The translations under genes and the position numbers were made by a program. This document shows positions 11,926 to 26,256 of a DNA stretch of 64,000 nt, piece after piece. Numbering within the stretch: the stretch's first letter is position 1; each line of letters opens with the position of its first letter. Source of the stretch: Simmondsia chinensis (lineage: Eukaryota; Streptophyta; Magnoliopsida; Caryophyllales; Simmondsiaceae); contig JAGTTD010000001.1 in assembly GCA_018398585.1 (NCBI GenBank), positions 18,679,750 through 18,743,749 of the forward strand, in the 5' to 3' direction. The notes under the pieces were generated by a model. The model saw only the letters and a list, made by a program, of their open reading frames with translations. It did no database searches and was not told the DNA's origin.

Positions 11926-14900
11926 TGGCACAAAATCAATTTGTATTGGTGTGTTTCAAGTAATTAGGGTATATGATCAGTCATACACCATGTATGATAG
12001 GTTTTAATGGCGTAAAATCAACTTGTGTAGGCGTGTTTCAAGTAATTAGTGGTGTATGATCAATCATACACCGTGTATGATTGGTTTTATTGTTGTGAAA
12101 TGAACTTCTATATGGTTGTTTCAAGTAATTAGCGGTGTATGATCAATCATACACTATGCATGGTTGGTTTTAATGGTGTAAAATCATCTTGTCTAGGTGT
12201 GTTTCAAGAAATTAGTGGTATACGATCAATCATACACTATGTACGATAGGTTTTAATGGTGTAAAATCAACTTGTATTGGTGTGTTTCAAGTAATTAGTT
12301 GTGTGTGATCAGTCACACACTGTGTATGGTAGGTTTTAATGGTGTAAAATCAACTTGTACGGGTGTGTTTCAAGTAATTAGTGGTGTGTGATCAATCATA
12401 AACAATGTATGATTGGATTTAATGATGTGAAATCAACTTGTATAGGTTTGTTTCAAGTAATTAGTGGTGTATGATCAATCACACACCGTGTATGATTGGT
12501 TTTAATGGTGTAAAATCAACTTGTTTGGGTGTGTTTCAAGTAATTAGCAGCGTATGATCTATCATACACCATGTATGATAGGTTTTAATGGTGTAAAATC
12601 AACTTGTACGGGTGTGTTTCATGTAATTAGTGGTGTATGATCAATCATACACCACGTATGATAGGAGTTAATGGTGTGAAATCAACTTGTATATGTGTGT
12701 TTCAAGTAATTAGAGGTGTAAGATAGGTTTTAATGGTGTAAAATCATCTTGTTTAGGTGTGTTTTAAGATATTAGTGGCGTACGATCAATCATAATCGGT
12801 GTGTGATTGGTTTTAATGGCATAAAATCAACTCGTATGGGTGCGTTTCAAGTAATTAGTGGTGTATGATCAGTCATGCACCGTGTATGATAGGTTTTAAA
12901 GGGGTAAAATCAACTTGTATAGGTATGTTTCAAGTAATTAGTGGTGTATCATCAATCATACACCGTGTATGATTGGTTTTAATGTTCTGAAATCAACTTG
13001 TGTAGGTCTGTTTCAAGTAATTAGAGGTGCATGATCAGTCATACAACGTGTACGATAGGTTCAAGTAATTAGTGGTGTATGATCAATCGTACACCGTGCG
13101 TAATAGGATTTAATGGTGTGAAATCAACTTATATAGGCGTGTTTCAAGTAATTAGTGGTGTATTATTAATAATACACCGTGCATAATAGGTTTTAATGGT
13201 GTGAAATCAACTTATATAGGCATGTTTCAAGTAATTAATGGTGTATGATTAATCATACACAGTGTATGATAGGTTTTAATGGTGCAAAATCATCTTATCT
13301 AGGTGGTTTTCATGAAATTAGTGGTGTATGATCAATCATACACCGTGTATGATAGGTTTTAATGGTGTATAATCAACTTGTATTGGTGTGTTTCAAGTAA
13401 TTAGTGGTATATGATCAATCATACACAGTGTATGATAGGTTTTAATGGTGTAAAATCAACTTATATAGGTGTACTTCAAGTAATTAGTGGTGTATGATCA
13501 ATCACACACCGTGTATGATTGGATTTAAGGGTGTGACATCAACTTGTATAGGTGTGTTTCAAGTAATTAGTTGTGTATGTTCAATCATACACCGTGCATA
13601 ATAGGTTTTAATGTTGTGAAATCAACTTATATAGGCGTGTTTCAAGTAATTAGCGGTGTATGATTAATCACACACAGTGTATGCCAGGCTTTAATGGTGT
13701 AAAATCATCTTATCTAGGTGTGTTTCAAGAAATTAGGGATCTATGATCAATCCTACAACGTGTATGATAGGTTTTATTGGTGTAAAATCAACCTGTATAG
13801 GTGTCTTCAAGTAACTAGTTGTGTATGATCAATAACACTCCGTGTATGATAGGTTTTAATGGCACAAAGTCAATTTGTATGGGTGTGTTTCAAGTAATTA
13901 GGGGTGTACGATCGGTCATACACCGTGTATGATAGGTTTTAATGGCGTAAAGTCAACTTGTATAGGTGTGTTTCAAGTAATTAGTGGTGTATGATCAATC
14001 CTACATCGTGTATGATTGGTTTTAATGTTGTGAAATCAACTTCTATATGTTTGTTCCAAGTAATTAGCGGTGTATGATCAATCATACACTGTGCATGGTT
14101 GGTTTTAATGGTGTAAAATTATCTTGTCTTGGCGTGTTTCAAGAAATCAGTGGTATACGATCAATCATACACCATGTACGATAGGTTTTAATGGTGTAAA
14201 ATCAACCTGTATTTGTGTGTTTCAAGTAATTAGTTGTGTATGATCAGTCAGACACTGTGTATGGTAGGTTTTATGGTGTAAAATCAACTTGTATGGGTGT
14301 GTTTCAAGTAATTAGTGGTGTATGATCAATCATACACAATGTATGATTGGATTTAATGATGTGAAATCAACTTGTATAGGTTTGTTTCAAGTAATTAGTG
14401 GTGTATGATCAATCACACACCGTGTATGATTAGTTTTAATGGTGTAAAATCAACTTGTTTGGGTGTGTTTTAAGTAATTAGCAGTGTATGATCTATCATA
14501 CGCCATGTATGATAGGTTTTAATGGTGTAAAATCAACTTGTACGGGTGTGTTTCATATAATTAGTGGTGTATGATCAATCATACACCACGTATGATAGGA
14601 GTTAATGGTGTGAAATCAACTTGTATATGTGTGTTTCAAGTAATTAGAGGTGTAAGATAGGTTTTAATGGTTTAAAATCATCTAGTTTAGGTGTGTTTCA
14701 AGAAAGTAGTGGTGTACGATCAATTATAATCGGTGTGTGATGGGTTTTAATGGCATAAAATCAACTTGTATGGGTGTGTTTCAAGTAATTAGTGGTGTAT
14801 GATCAGTCATGCACCATGCATGATCGGTTTTAATGGGGTAAAATCAACTTGTATTGGTATGTTTCAAGTAATTAGGGGTGTATCATCAATCATACACCGT

Positions 14901-15795
14901 GTATGATTGGTTTTAAGCTTCTGAAATCAACTTGTGTAGGTCTGTTTCATGTAATTAGAGGCGCATGATCAGTCATACAACGTGCACGATATGTTTCAAG
15001 TAATTAGTGGTGTATGATCAATCGTACACCGAGCATAATAGGTTTTAATGGTGTGAAATCAACTTATATAGGCGTGTTTCAAGTAATTAGTGGTGTATGA
15101 TTAATAATACACCATGCATAATAGGTTTTAATGGTGTGAAATCAACTTATATAGGCGTGTTTCAAGTAATTAATGGTGTATGATTAATCATACACAGTGT
15201 ATGATAGGTTTTAATGGTGCAAAATCATCTTATCTAGGTGTGTTCCACGAAATTAGTGGTGTATGATCAATCATACAACTTGTATGATAGGTTTTAATGG
15301 TGTATAATCAACTTGTATTTTTGTGTTTCAAGTAATTAGTGGTGTATGATCAATCATACACAGTGTATGATTGGTTTTAATGGTGTAAAATCAACTTATA
15401 TAGGTGTGCTTCAAGTAATTAGTGGTGTATGATCAATCGCACACCGTGTATGATTGGTTTTAAGGGTGTGAAATCAACCTGTATAGGTGTGTTTCAAGTA
15501 ATTAGTGGTGCATATTCAATCATACACCGTGCATAATAGGTTTTAATGTTGTGAAATCAACTTATATAGGCGTGTTTCAAGTAATTAGTGGTGTAATATT
15601 AATCATACACAGTGTATGCCAGGCTTTAATGGTGTAAAATCATCTTATATAGGTGTGTTTCAACAAATTAGGGGTCTATGATCAACCATACAACGTGTAT
15701 GATAGGTTTTAATGGTGTAAAATCAACCTGTATAGGTGTCTTTCAAGTTATTAGTTGTGTATGATCAATAACACTCCGTGTATGATAGGTTTTAA
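11926..15795 (+). repeat. Two tandem 24-mer HOR units, 1934 and 1936 bp
   Basis: The GGCACAAAATC/GGCACAAAGTC/AGCACAAAATC variant lies at 11,926, 13,860 and 15,796. The spacings of 1934 and 1936 bp are 24 x 83 minus 34 minus 21 (1937), less a few single-base losses seen near 13,056 and 13,806. Each unit carries the same ordered subtypes as 71-2007, so this unit type occurs on both sides of the 59-mer duplication. Confidence 0.85.
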
Positions 15796-18020
15796 TAGCA
15801 CAAAATCAATTTGTATGGGTGTGTTTCAAGTAATTAGGGGTGTATGATTAGTCATACACCGTGTATGATGGGTTTTAATGGCGTAAAGTCAACTTGTATA
15901 GGTGTGTTTCAAGTAATTAGTGGTGTATGATCAATCATACACCGTGCATGATTCGTTTTAATGTTGTGAAATCAACTTCTGTATGTTTGTTTCAAGTAAT
16001 TAGCGGTGTATGATCAATCATACACTGTGCATGGTTGGTTTTAATGGTGTAAAATCACCTTGTCTAGGTGTTTTTCAAGAAATTAGTGGCATACGATCAA
16101 TCATACACCATGTACGATAGGTTTTAATGGTGTAAAATCAACTTGTATTGGTGTGTTTCAAGTAATTAGTTGTGTATGATCAGTCGTACACTGTGTATGG
16201 TAGGTTTTAATGGTGTAAAATCAACTTGTATGGGTGTGTTTCAAGTAATTAGTGGTGTATGATCAATCATAAACAATGTATGATTAGATTTAATGATGTG
16301 AAATCAACTTGTATAGGTTTGTTTCAAGTAATTAGCGGTGTATGATCAATCACACACCGTGTATGATTGGGTTTAATGGTGTAAAATCAACTTGTCTGGG
16401 TGTGTTTCAAGTAATTAGCAGTGTATGATCTATCATACACCATGTATGATAGGTTTTAATGGTGTAAAATCAACTTGTACGGGTGTGTTTCATGTAATTA
16501 GTGGTGTATGATAAATCATACACCACGTATGATAGGAGTTAATGGTGTGAAATCAACTTGTATATGTGTGTTTTAAGTAATTAGAGGCGTAAGATAGGTT
16601 TTAATGGGGTAAAATCATCTTGTTTAAGTGTGTGTCAAGAAATTAGTGGTGTACGATCGATCATACACCATGTACGATAGGTTTTAATATTGTAAAATCA
16701 ACTTGTATTGGTGTGTTTCAAGTAATTAGTTGTGTACCATCAATCATACACCATGTACGATAGGTTTTAATGGTGTAAAATCAACTTGTATTGGTGTGTT
16801 TCAAGTAATTAGTTGTGTACGATTAGTCATACACTGTGTATGGTAGGTTTTAATGGTGTAAAATCAACTTGTATGGGTGTGTTTCAAGTAATTAGTGGTG
16901 TATGATCAATCATAAACAATGTATGATTGGATTTGATGATGCATAATAAACTTCTATTTTTGTGTTTCAAGTAATTAGTGGTGTATGATCAATCATACAC
17001 AGTGTATGATAGGTTTTGATGTTGTAAAATCAACTTATATAGGTGTGCTTCAAGTAATTAGTGGTGTATGATCAATCACACACCGTGTATGATTGGTTTT
17101 AAGGGTGTGAAATCAACTTGTATTGGTGTGTTTCAAGTAATCAGTGGTGTATGTTCCATCATACACCGTGCATAATAGGTTTTAATGTTATGAAATCAAC
17201 CTATATAGGCGTGTTTCAAGCAATTAGGGGTGTATGATTAATCATACACAGTGTATGCCAGGCTTTAATAGTGTAAAATCATCTTATCTAGGTGTGTTTC
17301 CAGAAATTAGGGGTCTATGATCAATCATACACAGTGTATGATAGGTTCTAATGGTGCAAAATCGTCTTATCTAGGTGTGTTTCACGAAATTAGTGGTGTA
17401 TGATCAATCATACACCGTGTATGATAGGTTTTAATGGTGTATAATCAACTTGTATTTTTGTGTTTCAAGTAATTAGTGGTGTATGATCAAACATACACAG
17501 TGTATGATAGGTTTTAATGGTGTAAAATCAACTTATATAGGTGTGCTTCAAGTAATTAATGGTGTATGATCAATCACACACCGTGTACGATTGGTTTTAA
17601 GGGTGTGAAATCAACTTGTGTAGGTGTGTTTCAAGCAATTAGTGGTGTATGTTCAATCATACACCGTGCATAATAGGTTTTAATGTTGTGAAATCAACTT
17701 ATATAGGCGTGTTTCAAGTAATTAGTGGTGTATGATTAATCATACACAGTGTATGCCAGGCTTTAATGGTGTAAAATCATCTTATCTAGGTGTGTTTCAA
17801 GAAATTAGGGATGTATGATCAATCATACACCGCGTATGATAGGTTTTAATGGTGTAAAATCAACTTGTATAGGTGTCTTTCAAGTAATTAGTTGTGTATG
17901 ATCAATCACACCTTGTGTATGATTGGTTTTAATGGTGTGAAATCAACTTGTATATGTGTGTTTCAAGTAATTAGCGGTGTAAGATCAATCATACACTGTG
18001 TATGATAGGTTTTAAGGGTG

Positions 18021-21000
18021 TAAAATCACCTTGTTTAGGTGTGTTTCAAGAAATTAGTGGTGCACGATCAATCACACTCCGTGTATGATAGGTTTTAATG
18101 GCATAAAATCAATTTGTATGGGTGTGTTTCAAGTAATTAGTGGTGTATGATCAATCATACACCGTGTCTCATAGGTTTTAATGGCGTAAAGTCAACTTGT
18201 ATCGGTGTGTTTCAAGTAATTAGTGGTGTATGATCAATCATACACCGTGTATGATTGGTTTTAATGTTGTGAAATCAACTTCTATATGTGTGTTTCAAGT
18301 AATTAGCGGTGTATGATCAATCATACACTGTGCATGGTTGGTTTTAATGGTGTAAAATCATCTTGTCTAGGTGTGTTTCAAGAAATTAGTGGTATACGAT
18401 CAATCATACACCACGTACGATAGGTTTTAATGGTGTAAAATTGACTTGTATTGGTGTGTTTCAAGTAATTAGTTGTGTATGATCAGTCATACACTGTGTA
18501 TGGTAGGTTATAAGGGTGTAAAATCAACTTGTATGGGCGTGTTTCAAGTAATTAGTGGTGTATGATCAATCATACACAATGTATGATTGGATTTAATGAT
18601 GTGAAATCAACTTGTATGGGTTTGTTTCAAGTAATTAGTGGTGTATGATCAATCACACACCGTGTATGATAGGTTTTAATGGTGTAAATTCAATTTGTTT
18701 GGGTGTGTTTCAAGTAATTAGCAGTGTATGATCTATCATACACCATGTATGATAGGTTTTAATGGTGTAAAATCAACTTGTACGGGTGTGTTTCATGTAA
18801 TTAGTGGTGTATGATCAATCATACACCACGTATGATAGGAGTTAATGGTGTGAAATCAACTTGTATATGTGTGTTTCAAGTAAATAGAGGTGTAAGATCA
18901 ATCATACACTATGTAAGATAGGTTTTAATGGTGTAAAATCATCTTGTTTAGGTGTGTTTCAAGAAATTAGTGGTGTACGATCAATCATAATCGGTGTGTG
19001 ATGAGTTTTAATGGCATAAAATCAACTTGTATGAGTGTGTTTCAAATAATTAGTGGTGTATGATCTGTCATGCACCGTGTATGATAGGTTTTAATGGGGT
19101 AAAATCAACTTGAATAGGCATGTTTCAAGTAATTAGTGGTGTATCACAAATCATACACCGTGTGTGATTGGTTTTAATGTTCTGAAATCAACTTGTGTAG
19201 GTCTGTTTCAAGTAATTAGAGGTGCATGATCAGTCACACAACTTGCACGATAGGTTTCAAGTAATTAGTGGTGTATGATCAATCGTACACCGCGCATAAT
19301 AGGTTTTAATGGAGTGAAATCAACTTATATAGGTGTGCTTCAAGTAATTAGTGGCGTGTGATCAATCACACACCGTGTATGATTGGTTTTAAGGGTGTGA
19401 AAACAACTTGTATAGGTGTGTTTCATGTAATTAGTGGCGTATGTTCAATCATACACCGTGCATAATAGGTTTTAATGATGTGAAATCAACTTATATTATC
19501 GTGTTTCAAGTAATTAGTGGTGTATGATTAATCATACACAGTGTATGATTAATCATACACAGTGTATGCCAGGCTTCAATGGTGTAAAATCATCTTATCT
19601 AGGTGTGTTTCAAGAAATTGGGGGCCTATGATCAATCATACACCGTGTATGATAGGTTTTAATGGTGTGAAATCAACTTGTATATGTGTGTTTCAAGTAA
19701 TTAGAGGTGTAAGATAGGTTTTAATGGTGTAAAATCATATTGTTTAGGTGTGTTTCAAGAAATTAGTGGTGTACGATCAATCATAATCGGTGTGTGATGG
19801 GTTTTAATGGCGTAAAATCAACTTGTATGGGTGTGTTTCAAGTAATTAGTGGGGTATGATCAGTCATGCACCGTGTGTGATAGGTTTTAATGGGGTAAAA
19901 TCAACTTGTATAGGTATGTTTCACGTAATTAGTGGTGTATCATCAATCATACACCGTGTATGATTGGTTTTAATGTTCTGAAATCAACTTGTGTAGGTCT
20001 GTTTCAAGTAATTAGAGGTGCATGATCTGTCATGCAACGTGCACGATAGGTTTCAAGTGATTAGTGGTGTATGATCAATCTTACACCGTGCATAATAGGT
20101 TTTAATGGTGTGAAATCAACTTATATAGGCGTGTTTCAAGTAATTAGTGGTGTATGATTAATAATACACCGCGCATAATAGGTTTTAATAGTGTGAAATC
20201 AACTTATATAGGCGTGTTTCACGAAATTAGTGGTGTATGATCAATCATACACCGTATATGATAGGTTTTAATGGTGTATAATCAACTTGTATTTTTGTGT
20301 TTCAAGTAATTAGTGGTGTATGATCAATCATACACAGTGTATGATAGGTTTTAATGTTGTAAAATCAACTTATATAGGTGTGCTTCAAGTAATTAGGGGT
20401 GTATGATCAATCGCACACCGTGTATGATTGGTTTTAAGGGTGTGAAATCAACCTGTATAGGTGTGTTTCAAGTAATCAGTGGCGTATGTTCAATCATACA
20501 CCGTGCATAATAGGTTTTAATGATGTGAAATCAACTTATATTGCCGTGTTTCAAGTAATTAGTGGTGTATGATTAATCATACACAGTGTATGCTTAATCA
20601 TACACAGTGTATGCCAGGCTTTAATGGTGTAAAATCATCTTATCTAGGTGTGTTTCAAGAAATTGGGGGTCTATGATCAATCATACACCGTGTATGATAG
20701 GTTTTAATGGTGTGAAATCAACTTGTATATGTGTGTTTCAAGTAATTAGAGGTGTAAGATAGGTTTTAATGGTGTAAAATCATCTTGTTTAGGTGTGTTT
20801 CCAAAAATTAGTGGTGTACGATCAATCATAATCGGTGTGTGATGGGTTTTAATGGCGTAAAATCAACTTGTATGGGTGTGTTTCAAGTAATTAGTGGTGT
20901 ATGATCAGTCATGCACCGTGTATGATAGGTTTTAATGGGGTACAATCAACTTGTATAGGTATGTTTCAAGTAATTAGTGGTGCATCATCAATCATACACT

Positions 21001-22482
21001 GTGTATAATTGGTTTTAATGTTCTGAAATCAACTTGTGTAGGTCTGTTCAAGTAATTAGAGGTGCATGATCAGTCATACAACGTGCAAAATAGGTTTCAA
21101 GTAATTAGTGGTGTATGATCAATCATACACCGTGCATAATGGGTTTTAATGGTGTGAAATCAACTTATATAGGTGTGTTTCAAGAAATTAGTGGGATACG
21201 ATCAATCATACACCATGTACGATAGGTTTTAATGGCGTAAAATCAACTTGTATTAGTTTGTTTCAAGTAATTAGTTGTGTATGATTAGTCATACATTGTG
21301 TATGTTAGGTTTTAATGGTGTAAAATCAACTTGTATGGGTGTGTTTCAAGTAATTAGTGGCGTATGATCAATCATAAACAATGTATGATTAGATTTAATG
21401 ATGCATAATCAACTTCTATTTTTGTGTTTCAAGTAATTTGTGGTGTATGATCAATCATACACAGTGTATGATAGGTTTTAATGGTGTAAAATCAACTTAT
21501 ATAGGTGTGCTTCAAGTAATTAGTAGTGTATGATCAATCACACACCGTGTATGATTGGTTTTAAGGGTGTGAAATCAACTTGTATAGGTGTGTTTCAAGT
21601 AATTAGTGGTGTACGTTCCATCATACACCGTGCATAATAGGTTTTAATGTTATGAAATCAACTTATATAGGCGTGTTTCAAGTAATTAGTGGTGTATGTT
21701 TAATCATACACAGTGTATGCCAGGCTTTAATGGTGTAAAATCATCTTATCTAGGTGTGTTTCCAGAAATTAGAGGTCGATGATCAATCATACACAGTGTA
21801 TGATAGGTTTTAATGGTGCAAAATCGTCTTATCTAGGTGTGTTTCACGAAATTAGTGGTGTATGATCAATCATACATCGTGTATGATAGGTTTTGACGGT
21901 GTATAATCAACTTGTATTTTTGTGTTTCAAGTAATTAGTGGTGTATGATCAATCATACGCAGTGAATGATAGGTTTTAATGGTGTAAAATCAACTTATAT
22001 AGGTGTGCTTCAAGTAATTAGTGGTGTATGATCAATCACACACCGTGTACAATTGGTTTTAAGGGTGTGAAATCAACTTTTATAGGTGTGTTTCAAGCAA
22101 TTAGTGGTGTATGTTCAATCATACACCGTGCATAATAGGTTTTAATGTTGTGAAATCAACTTATATAGGCGTGTTTCAAGTAATTAGTGGTGTATGATTA
22201 ATCATACACAGTGTATGCCAGGCTTTAATGGTGTAAAATCATCTCATCTAGGTGTGTTTCAAGAAATTAGGGGTGTATGATCAATCATACACCGTGTATG
22301 ATAGGTTTTAATGGTGTAAAATCAACCTGTATAGGTGTCTTTCAAGTAATTAGTTGTGTATTATCAATAACACACTGTGTATGATTGGTTTTAATGGTGT
22401 GAAATCAACTTGTATATGTGTGTTTCAAGTAATTAGCGGTGTAAGATCAATCATACACTGTGTATGATAGGTTTTAAGGGTG
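18021..22482 (+). repeat. 55-mer super-repeat interval, 4462 bp
   Basis: The variant TAAAATCACCTTGTTTAGG is at 18,021 and 22,483. The spacing of 4462 bp equals 55 x 83 minus 103. The visible indels are three 34-bp losses (about 19,252, 20,047, 21,090), two 21-bp losses (about 19,708, 20,751), two 21-bp gains (about 19,541, 20,586) and a 1-bp loss at about 21,046. Their sum is exactly minus 103. Confidence 0.8.
19541..20585 (+). repeat. 13-mer HOR interval, 1045 bp, with 21-bp expansions
   Basis: The distinctive doubled dyad (TTAATCATACACAGTGTATG repeated before CCAGGC) is at about 19,530-19,570 and again at about 20,572-20,612, 1045 bp apart. This equals 13 x 83 minus 34, the 21-bp gain and the 21-bp loss in the interval cancelling out. 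In the second copy one arm has changed from GATT to GCTT, so the expansion predates the duplication. Confidence 0.8.
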
Positions 22483-22610
22483 TAAAATCACCTTGTTTAG
22501 GTGTGTTTCAAGAAATTAGTGGTGCACGATCAATCACACTCCGTGCATGATAGGTTTTAATGGCATAAAATCAATTTGTATGGGTGTGTTTCAAGTAATT
22601 AGTGGTGTAT

Positions 22611-25600
22611 TATCAGTCATACACCATGTATCATGGGTTTTAATGGCGTAAAGTCAAATTGTATAGGTGTGTTTCAAGTAATTAGTGGTGTATGATCAAT
22701 CATACACCGTGTATGATTGGTTTTAATGTTGTGAAATCAACTTCTATATGTGTGTTTCAAGTAATTAGCCGTGTATGATCAATCATACACTGTGCATGGT
22801 TGGTTTAAATGGTGTAAAATCATCTTGTCTAGGTGTGTTTCATGAAATTAGTGGTATACGATCAATCATACACCACGTACGATAGGTTTTAATGATGTAA
22901 AATTGATTTGTATTGGTGTGTTTCAAGTAATTAGTTGTGTATGATCAGTCATACACTGTGTATGGTCGGTTTTAATGGCGTAAAATCAACTTGTATGGGC
23001 GTGTTTCAAGTAATTAGTGGTGTATGATCATTCATACACAATGTATGATTGGATTTAGTGATGTGAAATCAACTTGAATAGGTTTGTTTCAAGTAATTAG
23101 TGGTGTAAGATCAATCACACACCGTGTATGATTGGTTTTAATGGTGTAAAATCAACTTGTTCGGGTGTGTTTCAAGTAATTAGCAGTGTATGATCTATCA
23201 TTCACCATGTATGATCTATCATACGCCATGTATGGTAGGTTTTAATGGTTTAAAATCAACTTGTATGGGTGTGTTTCATGTAATTAGTGGTGTATGATCA
23301 ATCATACACCACGTATGATAGGAGTTAATGGTGTGAAATCAACTTGTATATGTGTGTTTCAAGTAAATAGAGGTGTAAGATCAATCATACACTATGTAAG
23401 ATAGGTTTTAATGGTGTAAAATCGTCTTGTTTAGGTGTGTTTCAAGAAATTAGTGGTGTACGATCAATCATAATCGGTGTGTGATGCGTTTTAATGGCGT
23501 AAAATCAACTTGTATGGGTGTCTTTCAAGTAATTAGTGGTGTATGATCTGTCATGCACCGTGTATGATAGGTTTTAATGGGGTAAAATCAACTTGTATAG
23601 GTATGTTTCAAGTAATTAGTGGTGTATCATAAATCATACACCATGTATGATTGGTTTTAATGTTCTGAAATCAACTTGTGTAGGTCTGTTTCAAGTAATT
23701 AGAGGTGCATGATCAGTCATACAACTTGCACGATAGGTTTCAAGTAATTAGTGGTGTATGATCAATCGTACACCGTGCATAATAGGTTTTGATGGTGTGA
23801 AATCAACTTATATAGGCGTGTTTCAAGTAATTTGTGGTGTATGATTAATCATACACCGTGCATAATAGGTTTTAATGGGGTGAAATCAACTTATATAGGC
23901 GTGTCTCAAGTAATTAATGGTGTATGATTAATCATACACAGTGTATGATAGGAGTTAATGGTGCACAATCATCTTATCTAGGTGTGTTTCACAAAATTAG
24001 TGGTGTATGATCAATCATGCACCTTGTATCATAGGTTTTAATGGTGTATAATCAACTTGTATTGGTGTGTTTTGAGTAATGAGGGGTGTATGATCAATCG
24101 CACACGGCGTATGATAGGTTTTAATGGTGTAGAATCAACTTATATAAGTGTGCTTCAAGTAATTAGTGGCGTATGATCAATCACACACAGTGTATGATTG
24201 GTTTTAAGGGTGTGAAAACAACTTGTATAGGTGTGTTTCAAGTAATTAGTGGCGTATGTTCAATCATACACCGTGCATAATAGGTTTTAATGATGTGAAA
24301 TCAACATATATAGGCGTGTTTCAAGTAATTAGTGGCGTATGATTAATCATACACAGTGTATGCCTGGCTCTAATGGTATAAAATCATCTTATCTAGGTGT
24401 GTTTCAAGAAATTAGGGGTCTATGATCAATCATACGCAGTGTATGATAGGTTTTAATGGCATAAAATCAATTTGTATGGGTGTGTTTCAAGTAATTAGTG
24501 GTGTATTATCAGTCATACACCATGTATCATAGGTTTTAATGGCGTAAAGTCAACTTGTATAGGTGTGTTTCAAGTAATTAGTGGTGTATGATCAATCATA
24601 CACCGTGTATGATTGGTTTTAATGTTGTGAAATCAACTTCTATATGTGTGCTTCAAGTAATTAGCGGTGTATGATCAATCATACACTGTGCATGGTTGGT
24701 TTTAATGGTGTAAAATCATCTTGTCTAGGTGTGTTTCATGAAATTAGTGGTATACGATCAATCATACACCACGTACGATAGGTTTTAATGATGTAAAATT
24801 GATTTGTATTGGTGTGTTTCAAGTAATTAGTTGTGTATGATCAGTCATACACTGCGTATGGTAGGTTTTAATAGTATAAAATCAACTTGTATGGGCGTGT
24901 TTCAAGTAATTAGTGGTGTATGATCAATCATACACAATGTATGATTGGATTTAGTGATGTGAAATCAACTTGAATAGGTTTGTTTCAAGTAATTAGTGGT
25001 GTAAGATCAATCACACACCGTGTATGATTGGTTTTAATGGTGTAAAATCAACTTGTTCGGGTGTGTTTCAAGTAATTAGCAGTGTATGATCTATCATACA
25101 CCATGTATGATCTATCATACGCCATGTATGGTAGGTTTTAATGGTGTAAAATCAACTTGTATGGGTGTGTTTCATGTAATTAGTGGTGTATGATCAATCA
25201 TACACCACGTATGATAGGAGTTAATGGTGTGAAATCAACTTGTATATGTGTGTTTCAAGTAAATAGAGGTGTAAGATCAATCATACACTATGTAAGATAG
25301 GTTTTAAGGGTGTAAAATCATCTTGTTTAGGAGTGTTTCAAGAAATTAGTGGTGTACGATCAATCATAATCGGTGTGTGATGGGTTTTAATGGCGTAAAA
25401 TCAACTTGTATGGGTGTGTTTCAAGTAATTAGTGGTGCATGATCTGTCATGCACCGTGTATGATCGGTTTTAATGGGGTAAAATCAACTTGTATAGGTAT
25501 GTTTCAAGTAATTAGTGGTGTGTCATCAATCATGCACCGTGTATGATTGGTTTTAATGTTCTGAAATCAACTTGTGTAGGTCTGTTTCAAGTAATTAGAG

Positions 25601-26256
25601 GTGCATGATCAGTCATACAACTTGCACGATAGGTTTCAAGTAATTAGTGGTGTGTGATCAATCGTACACCGTGCATAATAGGTTTTGATGGTGTGAAATC
25701 AACTTATATAGGCGTGTTTCAAGTAATTAGTGGTGTATGATTAATCATACACCATGCATAATAGGTTTTAATGGGGTGAAATCAACTTATATAGGCGTGT
25801 CTCAAGTAATTAATGGTGTATGATTAATCATACACAGTGTATGATAGGAGTTAATGGTGCACAATCATCTTATCTAGGTGTGTTTCACAAAATTAGTGGT
25901 GTATGATCAATCATGCACCTTGTATCATAGGTTTTAATGGTGTATAATCAACTTGTATTGGTGTGTTTCGAGTAATGAGGGGTGTATGATCAATCGCACA
26001 CTGCGTATGATAGGTTTTAATGGTGTAGAATCAACTTATATAGGTGTCATTCAAGTAATTAGTGGCGTATGATCAATCACACACAGTGTATGATTGGTTT
26101 TAAGGGTGTGAAAACAACTTGTATAGGTGTGTTTCAAGTAATTAGTGGCGTATGTTCAATCATACACCGTGCATAATAGGTTTTAATGATGTGAAATCAA
26201 CATATATAGGCGTGTTTCAAGTAATTAGTGGCATATGATTAATCATACACAGTGTA
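22611..26256 (+). repeat. 23-mer HOR units, 1896-bp period
   Basis: TATTATCAGTCATACACC occurs at about 22,608 and 24,504, and TGCCTGGCT at 24,361 and 26,257. Both spacings are 1896 bp, which equals 23 x 83 minus 34 plus 21. The plus 21 is a 104-bp monomer with an extra dyad repeat, near 23,190-23,240 and again near 25,086-25,137. A fixed period in two independent marker pairs supports a true tandem repeat. Confidence 0.85.
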